A stretch of DNA of 41,422 nt from Syntrophomonadaceae bacterium (GCA_018333865.1 JAGXSE010000060.1:1-41422), one strand, 5' to 3'; numbered from the stretch's first letter, positions 25,212 to 35,018 are shown. A program made the numbers and translations. Notes: a model not told the origin generated them from the sequence alone.

Positions 25212-25252
25212 ACAGAGGAAAGGCACCATGCCTTTCCTCTGTTTTTATTTTT
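25212..25252 (+). terminator. Riboswitch-controlled terminator before gcvT
   Basis: ACAGAGGAAAGGC (25212-25224) pairs perfectly over 13 bp with GCCTTTCCTCTGT (25230-25242), with loop ACCAT and a T-rich tail (TTTTTATTTTT). It shares CAGAGG with P1 of glycine aptamer II, giving mutually exclusive structures. Confidence 0.92.
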
Positions 25253-25290
25253 GTCAACATTTATTTGCTTATCAGCAGGAGGTGAAAAAG

Positions 25291-26379
25291 ATGGAAGAAC
25301 ACCAGGGATTGAAGAAGACCCCGCTTTATCACGCACATCTGGCGGCAGGAGCCAAAATAGTGGAATTCGGCGGGTGGGCCATGCCGGTGCAATATACCGG
25401 AATTATCGCGGAACATCTGGCTGTGAGGTTAAAGGCCGGGTTATTCGACGTATCCCATATGGGAGAGATCAGGCTCCAGGGTCCTCAAGCACTGAAGACA
25501 GTCCAGTTTTTGCTCACCAATGACGTCTCCCGGTTGGAAACCGGCCAAATAATTTATAGCCCCATGTGCTTTGCGTCCGGCGGGGTTGTCGATGACCTCC
25601 TGGTATACCGCCTGGGTCTGGATGACTTTCTCCTGGTCGTCAACGCTTCCAATATAGCCACGGATTTGGAGTGGATCAAAGAACACTGCTTCAAAGATGT
25701 ATCAATCATCGACCAGTCCCCGTCAACAGCGCTGCTGGCTGTTCAGGGTCCACTGACAAAAGAGATTCTCCAGAGGTTAACGGAAGTGGATTTGGCGTCC
25801 ATTAAATACTACCGGTTTGCCTTTGGCCAGGTTTGTGACATTGAATGCTTGATCTCCCGGACCGGTTATACTGGTGAAGATGGCTTTGAGCTGTACTTCG
25901 ACGCTCAATACGCAGCAGAATTATGGCACCAGATCATTGCCACCGGATCGCCCGATGGTCTGATCCCTATCGGATTAGGGGCCAGGGATACCCTCAGGTT
26001 CGAAGCCGGCTTGCCGCTATACGGCCAGGAGCTTTCAGCAGCGATCACCCCCCTGGAGGCAGGGCTTAGCCGCTTTGTTAAGCTAGAGAAGGAAGAATTC
26101 ATCGGCAAGGAGGCTTTAAGGGCACAAAAAGCCAGCGGCATCCCCCGCAAACTGGTGGGACTGGAAATGGTGGATCGAGGCATCCCCAGAACAGGCTACG
26201 CAGTAACTTGTAAAGGACAGGAAACCGGGTTTGTCACCTCCGGCACTTTTGCCCCCTGGGTGCAGAAAAACCTGGCGATGGCCTTAGTCGGCCAAGATGC
26301 GGAGGGCGATTTGGAAGTCTCAATCCGCGGCAAAGGCCACCAGTGCCAAAGGGTACCTTTACCTTTTTACAAAAGATGA
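25291..26379 (+). CDS. gcvT: Glycine cleavage system T protein (aminomethyltransferase)
   Basis: Transfers the methylene group from aminomethyl-lipoyl GcvH to tetrahydrofolate, releasing ammonia. The 362-residue length is normal. Motifs: [26 protein letters not shown] at the N-terminus in two blocks, [40 protein letters not shown] and [24 protein letters not shown] 25291 is fixed by AGGAGGTGA 7 nt upstream; the open frame extends 21 codons further back into the terminator and is not used. It is the first gene of gcvT-H-PA-PB under glycine riboswitch control. Confidence 0.97.
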   Translation: MEEHQGLKKTPLYHAHLAAGAKIVEFGGWAMPVQYTGIIAEHLAVRLKAGLFDVSHMGEIRLQGPQALKTVQFLLTNDVSRLETGQIIYSPMCFASGGVVDDLLVYRLGLDDFLLVVNASNIATDLEWIKEHCFKDVSIIDQSPSTALLAVQGPLTKEILQRLTEVDLASIKYYRFAFGQVCDIECLISRTGYTGEDGFELYFDAQYAAELWHQIIATGSPDGLIPIGLGARDTLRFEAGLPLYGQELSAAITPLEAGLSRFVKLEKEEFIGKEALRAQKASGIPRKLVGLEMVDRGIPRTGYAVTCKGQETGFVTSGTFAPWVQKNLAMALVGQDAEGDLEVSIRGKGHQCQRVPLPFYKR

Positions 26380-26459
26380 TCTGCTCCTTTGAATACTGAC
26401 TACTGATTGCTTAAGCGAAAAAAGAAAACCGTTATTATTAACACAGGAGGTTATTAATC

Positions 26460-26849
26460 ATGAACACACCTCAGGAACTGTTATACAGCAAGGAGCACGA
26501 GTGGGTAAGAACCATCGGAAATAAAGTCGTGGTAGGCATTACTGATTATGCGCAAAACTCTTTGGGCGATCTGGTGTTTGTAGAACTGCCCCAGGTTGGC
26601 AGCCAAGTAACAGCCGGAAGCTTCTTTGCTGTCGTTGAATCAGTTAAGGCTGCTTCCGATTGTTACTCTCCCGTTACCGGCAAAGTGGTGGCCGCAAATG
26701 AAGCCTTGCTGGAGGCCCCCGAACTGATCAACCAGGACCCCTATGGCCAGGGATGGATCATGGAGGTGGAGCTTCTGGACGGCAAACTGCCGGATGATCT
26801 GATGACTGCAGAACAATATGTCAAAATGATTGCAGAGGAGGGGCAATAG
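26460..26849 (+). CDS. gcvH: Glycine cleavage system H protein
   Basis: Lipoyl carrier shuttling intermediates among P, T and L proteins. At 129 residues it is normal, with the lipoylated Lys63 in VESVKAASDCYSP and the C-terminal family stretch NQDPYGQGWIMEVEL. In LipM organisms it also serves as the platform for lipoate assembly, which ties it to lipM downstream. ACAGGAGG lies 10 nt before the ATG. No gcvL (dihydrolipoamide dehydrogenase) is in this operon. Confidence 0.97.
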   Translation: MNTPQELLYSKEHEWVRTIGNKVVVGITDYAQNSLGDLVFVELPQVGSQVTAGSFFAVVESVKAASDCYSPVTGKVVAANEALLEAPELINQDPYGQGWIMEVELLDGKLPDDLMTAEQYVKMIAEEGQ

Positions 26850-28202
26850 GTGGCCTACATCCCCCACACGAACGAGGACCGGCAGCAGATGCTGGAAGCG
26901 ATCGGGGTAAAAAATATTGAGGAACTCTTGACAGATATCCCTGCTGCCGTCAGGCTCAATCAGCCCCTTGACATTCCCGCTCCCATGCCAGAAATGGAAC
27001 TGGCCGCACATATCAGGAGCTTGGCCGGCAAGAACCTAAACCTGGATGAATACGCCTGTTTCCTGGGGGCCGGCGCTTATGACCATTATGTGCCGAAGGC
27101 GGTTGACCAGCTGTTGCTCAGGTCTGAATTCTATACTGCTTATACTCCTTATCAGCCGGAAATCAGCCAGGGCACCCTCCAGGCTATCTTTCAGTATCAG
27201 TCCATGATCTGCAACCTGACCGGCATGGACGTAGCCAACGCCTCCATGTACGACGGGGCCAGCGCCATGGCCGAAGCGGCCTTAATGGCCTGCGACCTGG
27301 CCAAGCGGGAAAAAATTATCATCTCCCGCTCTGTCCACCCGGAGTACCGGGAAACGGTGTTGACCTATGCCCACGGCAAAGGGTTGGCTGTAGCGGAAAT
27401 ACCCCTGGAGGATGGAATCACCTCCCTTGCCCACCTGGAACAAGCCCTGGATCATCAGGCTGCGGTTGTCCTGATCCAGCACCCCAACTTTTTCGGCTGC
27501 CTGGAACCAGTGCAGGAAATCGGCGAACTGGCCAAAAAAAACCAGTCTCTCTATGCCGTGGGTGTCGACCCGGTTTCTTTGGGCCTCCTGGCGCCGCCAG
27601 GGGACTACGGGGCAGACATCGTTATTGGAGAAGGCCAGAGTTTGGGCGGCCATGTCAGCTTCGGCGGGCCCTTCCTGGGGTTTTTAGCCTGCCGGGACAA
27701 GATTGCCCGCCGCCTTCCCGGCCGCATTGCCGGCCAGACTGTGGACAGCCATGGCCGCCGAGGGTTTGTACTTACGCTGCAGGCAAGAGAACAACACATC
27801 CGGCGGGAAAAGGCCACTTCCAACATCTGTTCCAACCAGGCCTTAATGGCTTTGACCGCTACTATCTACCTGTCGCTGGTTGGCCCTGAGGGTATAAAGC
27901 AGATAGCTGAACTGTCCCTGCAAAAAGCCCACTACCTTTATGAACAAATGACCAGGCTTCCCGGGGTTAAGCCAGCCTTTAACCAACCATTTTTCAAGGA
28001 ATTTGCGGTTAAAGTCGGCCCGCCGCCCGCGCAAATCAATAATTCTCTGCTGAAACGACGCATTATCGGCGGCCTGGACCTGGGCCGGTTCTACCCGGAG
28101 TTATCCGGGCACATGTCTTTTTGCTGCACCGAAAAACGCACCAGAGCCGAAATCGACGACCTGGTGGCAGGAATGGAGGAATCCCAATGCCAGAACCTTT
28201 GA
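26850..28202 (+). CDS. gcvPA: Glycine dehydrogenase (decarboxylating) subunit 1
   Basis: N-terminal half of the split P protein. The 450-residue protein has the fold-type I aminotransferase-like layout without the PLP lysine: [70 protein letters not shown] and [28 protein letters not shown] in part. It works as a heterotetramer with GcvPB. The start is GTG at 26850 immediately after the gcvH stop, with GAGGAGGGG inside the end of gcvH as ribosome site, indicating tight coupling. Confidence 0.97.
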   Translation: MAYIPHTNEDRQQMLEAIGVKNIEELLTDIPAAVRLNQPLDIPAPMPEMELAAHIRSLAGKNLNLDEYACFLGAGAYDHYVPKAVDQLLLRSEFYTAYTPYQPEISQGTLQAIFQYQSMICNLTGMDVANASMYDGASAMAEAALMACDLAKREKIIISRSVHPEYRETVLTYAHGKGLAVAEIPLEDGITSLAHLEQALDHQAAVVLIQHPNFFGCLEPVQEIGELAKKNQSLYAVGVDPVSLGLLAPPGDYGADIVIGEGQSLGGHVSFGGPFLGFLACRDKIARRLPGRIAGQTVDSHGRRGFVLTLQAREQHIRREKATSNICSNQALMALTATIYLSLVGPEGIKQIAELSLQKAHYLYEQMTRLPGVKPAFNQPFFKEFAVKVGPPPAQINNSLLKRRIIGGLDLGRFYPELSGHMSFCCTEKRTRAEIDDLVAGMEESQCQNL

Positions 28203-29653
28203 TCTTTGAATTAAGCTCGCCTGGGCGGCAGGGCTTAACATGGCCCGCACCGGATGTCCCAGTACGCGATATTACAGAGTTAATCCCGGCCAAAGCCTTG
28301 CGCAGGGCTGCCCCCGAGCTGCCGGAAGTCAGTGAACAGGATACAGTGCGGCATTTTACCAGGCTTTCTTCCTTAAATTATGGGGTGGACACCGGGTTTT
28401 ACCCTTTGGGTTCCTGCACCATGAAGTACAACCCCAAAATCAATGAAGACGCAGCCAGGCAGCCGGGATTTGCCCGCCTGCATCCCTACCAGGACCCGGC
28501 AACCTGTCAAGGAGCCCTGGAATTGATGTATCACCTTGACCAGTACTTGTGCGAGATCACCGGCATGCACAAGTTTTCCCTGCAGCCGGCAGCAGGCGCC
28601 CACGGCGAGCTGCTCGGGCTATTGGTCATCCAGTCCTACCACCAGAAGCGCCAGGATTTTCGCCGCAACAAGGTGATTATCCCCGACGCGGCCCATGGCA
28701 CCAACCCGGCCACCGCCGGTCTGGTGGGGATGGACGTCATCCAGATCCCTTCCGATGCCAGGGGCGGGGTGGATCTGGCCAGCCTGCAGGCCGCCCTGGG
28801 GGAAGATACGGCGGCATTGATGCTGACTAATCCCAACACCCTCGGGCTTTTTGATGAAAATATTCAAACCATCGCCGAAATGGTTCACCAGGCAGGCGGG
28901 CTTGTTTACTACGACGGGGCCAACTTGAATGCCATTATGGGCCTGACCCGTCCTGGCGACATGGGGTTTGATGTCATCCACTTAAACCTGCACAAGACAT
29001 TTGCTACACCCCACGGCGGTGGTGGACCCGGGGCAGGTCCCGTCGGAGTTAAGGATTTTTTAGCGCCTTTTCTGCCCAAGCCCCTTGTGGTCCAGGACAG
29101 CCAAACTGGCCAATACCGCTTTGAAGAAGATATGCCCCAAACCATCGGCCGGATGAAGGCCTTTTACGGCAATTTTGGCGTGCTGGTAAAGGCCTATACC
29201 TACATCCGGGCTTTGGGAGGTGATGGTTTAAGAAAGGTGAGCGAACACGCTGTACTGAACGCCAATTATCTGCTGCATTTGTTGAAAGACCACTACCACC
29301 TGCCTTACCAGCGCCACTGCAAGCACGAGTTTGTGATCACTCCTGCCCCCCAGGTAAGGAAGGAAGGAATTCGCACCCTGGACATTGCCAAACGGCTCTT
29401 AGATTTTGGCTACCACCCCCCAACGATCTACTTCCCCTTGATTGTGGAGGAAGCTATAATGGTAGAACCTACAGAAACAGAAAGCAAAGAAACCCTGGAC
29501 CAATTCGCCAGGGCGATGATAGCTATTGCGGAGGAAGCCATGTCTGACCCGGCCAAGCTGAAAGGCGCCCCTTATACCACGCCGGTCAGCCGCCTGGACG
29601 AGGTTACAGCCGCCCGCAAACCTGTCCTGCGATGGAAACCCACCCGGAATTAA
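28187..29653 (+). CDS. gcvPB: Glycine dehydrogenase (decarboxylating) subunit 2
   Basis: Catalytic PLP half of the split P protein, decarboxylating glycine and passing aminomethyl to GcvH. The 488-residue protein carries the PLP lysine in [18 protein letters not shown] and the glycine-rich loop around it, plus [14 protein letters not shown] and [18 protein letters not shown] 28187 has GGAGG 6 nt upstream and overlaps gcvPA by 16 nt; upstream extension of the frame to 28121 lies inside gcvPA and is not used. It is the last gene of the operon. The 107 bp to the queA stop show no clear terminator. Confidence 0.97.
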   Translation: MPEPLIFELSSPGRQGLTWPAPDVPVRDITELIPAKALRRAAPELPEVSEQDTVRHFTRLSSLNYGVDTGFYPLGSCTMKYNPKINEDAARQPGFARLHPYQDPATCQGALELMYHLDQYLCEITGMHKFSLQPAAGAHGELLGLLVIQSYHQKRQDFRRNKVIIPDAAHGTNPATAGLVGMDVIQIPSDARGGVDLASLQAALGEDTAALMLTNPNTLGLFDENIQTIAEMVHQAGGLVYYDGANLNAIMGLTRPGDMGFDVIHLNLHKTFATPHGGGGPGAGPVGVKDFLAPFLPKPLVVQDSQTGQYRFEEDMPQTIGRMKAFYGNFGVLVKAYTYIRALGGDGLRKVSEHAVLNANYLLHLLKDHYHLPYQRHCKHEFVITPAPQVRKEGIRTLDIAKRLLDFGYHPPTIYFPLIVEEAIMVEPTETESKETLDQFARAMIAIAEEAMSDPAKLKGAPYTTPVSRLDEVTAARKPVLRWKPTRN

Positions 29654-29760
29654 TCGGAGGCTGGCTCATAAAACATGATTTCGTTTGAAATCAGCAATTG
29701 AATTAAGCAGGTATTTATAGCTTTGCAACGAAAAATATTATGTTGAGGCAGTATGTAAAT

Positions 29761-30789
29761 TCAGATAATAATGGTTGCATCGCCAAAACTAAGGAAACGA
29801 AATTTTTCCCTGACAGCATAATCATAAGCCTGCATGACAAACTCCCGGGATGCAAAAGCTGATATAAGCACCAGATGGGACGAGCAAGGCAGGTGCAGGT
29901 TGGTTATAATTCGGTCCACCATCTGAAACCGGTAACCAGGCATAATAAACAGGTCTGTCCACCCGGAACCAGGTTCGAAACCTTTTGCTGCTGCGCTTTC
30001 AAGAGCCCGCACAGCATCTGTGCCGCAGGCCACCACTTTCTTTCCTTGTCGTTTGGCCTGCCGGATTGCCGCTACCGTTCCCTCCGGCAAATGATAAAAC
30101 TCTGCCGGCAAATTGTGGTCTGCCACGAATTCCGTTTTGATAGGACGAAAGCTGCCCACCCCCATATGCAGCGTAAAGTTGACAACCTGCACCCCTTTAT
30201 CCACCACTCTTTGCATGAGTTCGGGGGTAAAGTGAAGTGCCGCCGTCGGAGCTGCAGATGAGCCTTGGTTTTTGGCCAGGATAGTCTGGTAGCGGCCCTG
30301 GTCGGCCAGCGGCTCTTTAATATAGGGAGGCAAGGGCATCTCGCCCCATTTTTCCATGGCCTCGTAAGCTGTCTCGGGCCTCGAAAACTGCAAAATAAAG
30401 GTGTTGATGCCGGTCTTTTCCAGAACCTGCACTTTCTCGCCATTGCCTAGCAACAAGATCCCGCCTCTGGGATTAGGCTTAAGCAGTGTTTCCCAGCGGC
30501 AGTCATCAAGCGGATGCAGAAAAAACACCTCTACTTTGCCGCCAGATGGTTTTTTACAATAAAGCCTGGCTTTCATTACCTTGGTGTCATTAATAACCAG
30601 GACATCTCCCGGCTGAAGCCAGTTTATCACCTGGCTAAAAACGGTCGCGCTCACTTTTTGATTGCTGCGATCCATTACAAGCAGACGGGAGCTATCCCTG
30701 GGTGTTACCGGCTGTTGGGCAATCAATTCCCAGGGAAGATGGCAATTAAAAAGTTCTGTTTTCAGGTTACCTGCTGACAAATCCTCCAC
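29761..30789 (-). CDS. queA: S-adenosylmethionine:tRNA ribosyltransferase-isomerase
   Basis: Adds the ribosyl moiety of SAM to 7-aminomethyl-7-deazaguanine in tRNA to form epoxyqueuosine. The 342-residue protein has the full family pattern: LPWELIAQQPVTPRDSSRLLV, GDVLVINDTKVMKARLY, PLPPYIKEPLADQGRYQT, GSSAAPTAALHFTPEL, FTLHMGVGSFRPIK and FGDATIII at the C-terminus. The start is uncertain. GTG 30789 opens the frame, but homologues begin nearer LKTELF; TTG 30780, with AGGTGGAGG in front, is a good alternative. The usual partner tgt is not in the window. Confidence 0.95.
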   Translation of the reverse strand: MEDLSAGNLKTELFNCHLPWELIAQQPVTPRDSSRLLVMDRSNQKVSATVFSQVINWLQPGDVLVINDTKVMKARLYCKKPSGGKVEVFFLHPLDDCRWETLLKPNPRGGILLLGNGEKVQVLEKTGINTFILQFSRPETAYEAMEKWGEMPLPPYIKEPLADQGRYQTILAKNQGSSAAPTAALHFTPELMQRVVDKGVQVVNFTLHMGVGSFRPIKTEFVADHNLPAEFYHLPEGTVAAIRQAKRQGKKVVACGTDAVRALESAAAKGFEPGSGWTDLFIMPGYRFQMVDRIITNLHLPCSSHLVLISAFASREFVMQAYDYAVREKFRFLSFGDATIII

Positions 30790-30841
30790 CTCTTAAAAAT
30801 TTTTGGAGCAACCAGCAATATCTCATTGCTTGATTGCCGAT

Positions 30842-30871
30842 CTTATACCAAAAGCCCATTTTCCGCGTCAA
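30842..30871 (-). promoter_or_regulatory. Promoter of queA
   Basis: Minus-strand TTGACG (30866-30871) and TATAAG (30842-30847) are 18 bp apart and 53 bp before queA. The rest of the 330-bp divergent gap to lipM (30872-31120) shows no clear gene, and no preQ1 riboswitch was recognised. Confidence 0.65.
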
Positions 30872-31120
30872 TTTCTTGCCCATTCAAGCGCATTGGTCAT
30901 AGGTTGTAGAAATCCCAAATTATCCGTCCCTGCGCTTTTAGTTTTACCATTCTTTATTGTAGCTTATCCCGCGCCCAGGATAACTGCTGACGGCAGCGCA
31001 TCGGACACCAGAACCGGCAAAAACCAATGTCTGTATTGTAACACACAGATGCCTATCGAGGAATAGGAGCAGGGTGGCAAGTCAAGAACCTTCCCCAACT
31101 TGCCAGAGGGAGAATATGAT

Positions 31121-31945
31121 ATGATTAATGCATGGCGGCTCCTGGATACCGGCTTTGACGACGGTTTTACCAATATGGCCATGGATGAGGCCATTCTGAC
31201 TGCCGTCAGCCGGGGTTTAGTTCCCCCTACCCTGCGCTTTTACGGGTGGGACCCGCCTACAATTACGCTAGGTTATTTTCAAAAGGCTGAAGAGGAAATC
31301 GACCTTTGCGCCGCCCGGTGCCTGGGGGTGCAAATAGTGCGCCGCCTGACCGGGGGCCGGGCTGTGCTGCACCACCGGGAATTAACCTACAGCATTATTG
31401 CCCCGGCCGATCACCCGAATCTGAAAGGGACTGTCCTCTCATCCTACTTGCGGTTAAGCCAGGGGCTCCTGGCAGGCTATCGCTCCCTGGGGGCACTAGT
31501 TGAGCTGGCTAAGGGCAATCCTGGCAAAGGCGGTGGCTCCGCGTGCTTTGACACGCCTTCATGGTATGAATTGACCGCCCAGGGGAAAAAAATTGCCGGC
31601 AGCGCCCAGACCCGCAAACTTGGGGCTGTCCTGCAGCACGGTTCCCTGCCCTTTTATTTTGATATTGACTTTCTGCTGTCCTGCCTTAAACTTAAAGACA
31701 AAACGATAAAAGAACGGCTTCGCAACACCCTATCCCGGCAGGCCGCCGGAATCAATCAAATCCTGAACAGGGAAATTGGTTACAACGAATTGGCCCAGGC
31801 CCTGATCAATGGCTGGAGCGAGACCCTGGGCTGGCAGTTACACCCGGGAACCTTAACTGCCGAAGAGCTTTTATGGACAGACTCCCTGCTGGAAAAAAAG
31901 TATGCTACCGACGAATGGAACTTGCATAGGCGCAACTGCTCTTAA
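31121..31945 (+). CDS. lipM: Octanoyl-[GcvH]/ACP:protein octanoyltransferase LipM
   Basis: Transfers octanoyl from acyl carrier protein to GcvH in Firmicutes lipoate synthesis. The 274-residue protein matches what I recall of B. subtilis LipM closely: LRFYGWDPPTITLGYFQKAE, RRLTGGRAVLHHRELTYSII, then ACFDTPSWYELTAQGKKIAG with SAQTRKLGAVLQHGSLP. The predicted acyl-enzyme Cys is Cys142. Simple lipoate ligases lack this Cys arrangement. ATG 31121 has AGGGAGA 8 nt upstream; the longer frame from TTG 31100 is unlikely. Its substrate GcvH is encoded 4.3 kb upstream, so the location is functionally coherent. Confidence 0.92.
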   Translation: MINAWRLLDTGFDDGFTNMAMDEAILTAVSRGLVPPTLRFYGWDPPTITLGYFQKAEEEIDLCAARCLGVQIVRRLTGGRAVLHHRELTYSIIAPADHPNLKGTVLSSYLRLSQGLLAGYRSLGALVELAKGNPGKGGGSACFDTPSWYELTAQGKKIAGSAQTRKLGAVLQHGSLPFYFDIDFLLSCLKLKDKTIKERLRNTLSRQAAGINQILNREIGYNELAQALINGWSETLGWQLHPGTLTAEELLWTDSLLEKKYATDEWNLHRRNCS

Positions 31946-32012
31946 ACCATCAACGCGGCAAGGACTGTCAAGGCACTAGTACTGGCAGTTACCTAAAATA
32001 GGGGGTATATAT

Positions 32013-33878
32013 ATGTTTTTCTCAGCAGAAAGGGTTATTGCATCGTTAAAAAACCTTCGTGCTCTGCATCCCTTCTTTGGTACAACCTACCTGGTATGCA
32101 AGCGGTCATTATTACCGGCAGGAAAACTTGGCGACTTTCCGATGGCAGATCTAACGAATGGCTTTTTAGACGAATACCACAGGCTGCAACCTTACTCCAA
32201 TTGGTATTACCAGCCATATAAAACCTCCGGCAGGGATAAAGTGTGGTTTAAACCTGATTATGAACCTGCCGGGCTTATGACGCTTAATAAAGCCTTTGCC
32301 TCGGTATTTATGCCGAAGCCCGATCCAAATAAGTGGGGTTGGCAAGAAAATTACGTTGAAAAATTAAGGACGAAGCTCCCCAAAGGAAAACCTCTTCCTG
32401 TCTTTGATCTGGCGGTTTGGATCTGCAGGAAAAAAAAGTGGGACGTAGATACTTCCCCGGCGGATATTATTCAATACTTTATTGCCCACTTCAATTTCAC
32501 AGCGGAAGAAAGAATTCTCCTCTTAGACGAAACTGTGCCGTCAGTTTCAGAGCCGCCTGTATTTAATCCGCAGCCGACAGATTGGGCAGATCTGAGTTCT
32601 TTCATTCCGCCGCCTCCTGATGCCGGATCAGATCAAAAAGGCACATTAACCTATTTAAGATTAGAGCATTTGGGTCCTACCCGAAAAATGGAACTAATTC
32701 CTGCCAGAAGATTGAATATTATTACTGGAGACAATGGGCTTGGCAAATCATTCCTGCTCGAGTGCGCCTGGTGGGCTCTCACAGGCACCTGGCCTGGGAT
32801 TCCTGCCTACCCAAAAAAGAGCGCGGGCACGAAGAAAGAACATCCTGCGATAACCTTTGAGCTAAGTGGAACAAACTCTCAAATAAAGGAAACACGCATT
32901 CTTTATGATTTTAATTCACGTACCTGGCCCAAGCCGAAAAAACGGCCAACCATTTCAGGCTTAATGGTCTATGCCCGGGTTGACGAGACTTTTGCGGTGT
33001 GGGATCCTGCCCATTTTAACAACAGCAATGATGCTGCAGCACCACTGGTCTTTACCGGCAACCAGGTTTGGGATGGCTTAACCGGCAGTATCGAGGGCTT
33101 AATTAGAGATTGGGTAAAGTGGCAGAATATGCCCGCAAAATATCCTTTTGACATTTTTTGCCAGGTATTGAACCGGCTGTCTCCGCCTGACTTAGGAGGG
33201 TTTACACCTGGCGAGCCTGTCAGGATACCTAATGATCCGCGGGACATTCCCACCATAAAACATCCTTACGGCCTTACTCCCCTGCTTTACGCGTCGGCTG
33301 GTGTCAGACGCATCATCACTTTGGCCTATCTGATGGTTTGGGTTTGGCATGAGCACAGGATCCAGTCGGAACTTTCATCCGCCAGTCCAGCCAGCCGCAT
33401 GGTGGTAATGATCGATGAAATCGAGGCCCATCTGCATCCCAAGTGGCAAAGGGCGATCTTGCCCGCGATGCTAGATGTGCAAAAGGCCATGGCACATGAT
33501 CTAGACATCCAGTTTCTGATTACTACCCACTCGCCGCTGATTATGGTCTCGGCGGAGCCCGAGTTTGATGACGACTGCGACAAACTCTTCCACCTGGATT
33601 TGGGCCCAAATAATGAGGTCACCCTTGATGAGAAAAATTTTACCGTCTTTGGCCAGGTAAACTCCTGGCTTACCTCGCCAGTTTTCGAATTGCGCCATGC
33701 CCGTTCCCGGGAAGCCGAACAGGCAATTGAAGCGGCAAAGAAAATCCAGCTCAGCACTAAAGTAGATCTTGCAGAACTTAAAGAGATTAATGACCGTCTC
33801 CTCAAATACCTGGCTGCTGATGACGCGTTTTGGCCCAGATGGGTTTATTTTGCTGAAAAGCATGGTGTTAAAGCATGA
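32013..33878 (+). CDS. Septu-like defence ATPase (PtuA-like) with N-terminal extension
   Basis: A 621-residue protein. Residues about 1-205 form a separate domain, with RVIASLKNLRALHPFFGTTY near the start and LAVWICRKKKWDVD (about 133-146), a stretch resembling McrB-type restriction N-termini. Residues 210-560 are an SMC/OLD-type ABC ATPase: Walker A GDNGLGKS (239-246), a signature-like YASAGVRRIITLAYL (426-440), Walker B MVVMIDEIEAHLHP (463-476) and a His switch LITTHSPLIMVS (502-513). The C-terminal 60 residues are helical. It overlaps the following HNH gene by 4 nt (ATGA). ATPase plus HNH partner is the Septu (PtuA-PtuB) plan; the N-terminal domain is not part of the compact PtuA I know. 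RBS AGGGGG precedes the ATG. Confidence 0.75.
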   Translation: MFFSAERVIASLKNLRALHPFFGTTYLVCKRSLLPAGKLGDFPMADLTNGFLDEYHRLQPYSNWYYQPYKTSGRDKVWFKPDYEPAGLMTLNKAFASVFMPKPDPNKWGWQENYVEKLRTKLPKGKPLPVFDLAVWICRKKKWDVDTSPADIIQYFIAHFNFTAEERILLLDETVPSVSEPPVFNPQPTDWADLSSFIPPPPDAGSDQKGTLTYLRLEHLGPTRKMELIPARRLNIITGDNGLGKSFLLECAWWALTGTWPGIPAYPKKSAGTKKEHPAITFELSGTNSQIKETRILYDFNSRTWPKPKKRPTISGLMVYARVDETFAVWDPAHFNNSNDAAAPLVFTGNQVWDGLTGSIEGLIRDWVKWQNMPAKYPFDIFCQVLNRLSPPDLGGFTPGEPVRIPNDPRDIPTIKHPYGLTPLLYASAGVRRIITLAYLMVWVWHEHRIQSELSSASPASRMVVMIDEIEAHLHPKWQRAILPAMLDVQKAMAHDLDIQFLITTHSPLIMVSAEPEFDDDCDKLFHLDLGPNNEVTLDEKNFTVFGQVNSWLTSPVFELRHARSREAEQAIEAAKKIQLSTKVDLAELKEINDRLLKYLAADDAFWPRWVYFAEKHGVKA

Positions 33879-34489
33879 TGCCGATCATTTCGCGGCCAGA
33901 ACCAAAAGATTTTGACGCAGAAGTACGGCGGCCCGGACAAAGCTTTTTGCGGCATAATCCCAATCCTTCCACCAGGGACTGGAACAGCAACAGGTATTGG
34001 AAAAAAGCCCACAATTGGATGTATAGCTCCTATGATGGCATCTGTGCTTATTCGGGTGAATGGATCGCAAAACCAGCTTCGATTGATCACTTTTTGCCCA
34101 AGAATCGGCACCCTTACCTGGCATATGAATGGAGTAATTACCGCTTAAGCTCACCCAGGCTTAATCAATATAAGGATGACTATGAAGGCATTGTCGATCC
34201 CTTTACTGTAAAGCCAGGCTGGTTTGTGCTGGAATTTCCCAGCTGTTTAATCAGGCCTGGAGATGGATTGTCTGCGAAAGAAAAAAAGATAGTAGAAAAA
34301 ACTATCCGGATTTTAAGGTTAAATGATGATGACGATTTAGTGCAAAATAGATGCAACATGCTGGTATATTATGCCAAAGGTGACATTTCGTTAAATTTTT
34401 TACGGGCCAAATATCCCTATCTGGTATCTGAAATCACAAGACAGGGCCTCTTGGATAAAATTAAAGCAATTTTTCTGCCGGAGAGCTAA
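33875..34489 (+). CDS. HNH endonuclease, PtuB-like
   Basis: The 204-residue partner of the ATPase. The HNH (beta-beta-alpha metal) region is GICAYSGEWIAKPASIDHF followed by LPKNRHPYLAYEWSNYRL: Asp71-His72 form the DH of the first strand and Asn88 follows in the helix. Classical members have CxYCE-type zinc cysteines; here only one Cys (57) remains (CAYSGEW), so a zinc knuckle is not complete. The C-terminal half (about 105-204) is helical, with a KGDISLNFLRAKYPYL stretch. Translation is coupled to the ATPase by ATGA overlap. Probably cuts DNA or RNA when the ATPase senses infection; inferred from Septu. Confidence 0.78.
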   Translation: MMPIISRPEPKDFDAEVRRPGQSFLRHNPNPSTRDWNSNRYWKKAHNWMYSSYDGICAYSGEWIAKPASIDHFLPKNRHPYLAYEWSNYRLSSPRLNQYKDDYEGIVDPFTVKPGWFVLEFPSCLIRPGDGLSAKEKKIVEKTIRILRLNDDDDLVQNRCNMLVYYAKGDISLNFLRAKYPYLVSEITRQGLLDKIKAIFLPES

Positions 34490-34587
34490 AATTTATTAAT
34501 TGCCTGGCAGGAATCTTGTCCTGAAAAGACAATACTAAAATCAGTATGTTAAAAATATTTGTTGATGAAAGGAGTTGCAGTAATTCT

Positions 34588-34920
34588 ATGGCATGGAAAT
34601 GCGGTGTATGTAATTTTATTTGGGAAGGGGACAGCCCGCCAGTAAATTGCCCAAAGTGTGGAGCGCCTGCAGAAAAGTTTGTCCAACTCAGCCATGATGA
34701 GAAGGCCCTGATTGAAAGATCCCGGAAGTCAAACTCGCTGCATATTGAGTTGCTTGCAGTTTTGCCCCGGCTTTTAGAAATTGCCGAGGAAGGCATTAAA
34801 GACGACCTGGACCCGCGCTGTGTTACCTTATTCAAGCGACTCCAGTCTGAAGCCAGGTTTTTAACTGCATCCGCCAAGGCTGAACTGGAAGGACACATGA
34901 AGAAAAACAAGTGGGGTTAA
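34588..34920 (+). CDS. Rubredoxin-like domain protein
   Basis: The 110-residue protein has an N-terminal rubredoxin-type knuckle pair: WKCGVCNFIWEGDSPPVNCP with KCGAPAEKF, i.e. two CxxC sites binding one iron or zinc. A helical region follows (about 45-110), rich in Glu, Lys and Leu. Similar small domains occur in rubrerythrins and redox partners of anaerobes; no rubrerythrin diiron motif is visible. The frame starts at ATG 34546, but ATG 34588 begins directly at the domain; GGAG lies a rather long 13 nt upstream. It lies between the defence module and cooS, with no evident operon link. Confidence 0.72.
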   Translation: MAWKCGVCNFIWEGDSPPVNCPKCGAPAEKFVQLSHDEKALIERSRKSNSLHIELLAVLPRLLEIAEEGIKDDLDPRCVTLFKRLQSEARFLTASAKAELEGHMKKNKWG

Positions 34921-35018
34921 AGACAAGTTCCAGGAAAAGGTATTAATAAAGAACTAGTACCCACCCCCGGCTGTCTCAAGCAGTAAAAAAATAACATTTG
35001 TAATCACTTCGGCACTGA

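Larger units (their letters stand above)
24716..25252 (+). ncRNA. Tandem glycine riboswitch with enlarged aptamers and terminator
   Basis: Both aptamers are recognisable. Aptamer I: P1 CCGGTGG (24716-24722) with CCACCGG (25018-25024); P2 AGAGT (24724-24728) with ACTCT (25001-25005); core GCGCCGAAGGAGTAA (from 24960); P3b CCGC/AGGTT with AACCT/GCGG; CTCTCAGG (25002-25009). Aptamer II: P1 CCTCTG (25033-25038) with CAGAGG (25213-25218); GGAGAG; P3a TTCTT/AAGAA; core ACACCAAAGGGG; CTCTCAGG (25196-25203). The P1 3' strand of aptamer II is also part of the terminator stem, so glycine binding should prevent termination and switch on gcvT. The total length of about 540 nt is more than twice the usual, because of insertions in P3a of aptamer I and P3b of aptamer II. 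Confidence 0.93.

Noticed and set aside
25228-25290. Upstream extension of gcvT
   Set aside because: The extension is encoded by the terminator loop and T tract; ATG 25291 has a perfect AGGAGGTGA.
28121-28186. Upstream extension of gcvPB to a TTG codon
   Set aside because: It lies within gcvPA in another frame. The ATG at 28187 has its own GGAGG and gives the normal N-terminus.
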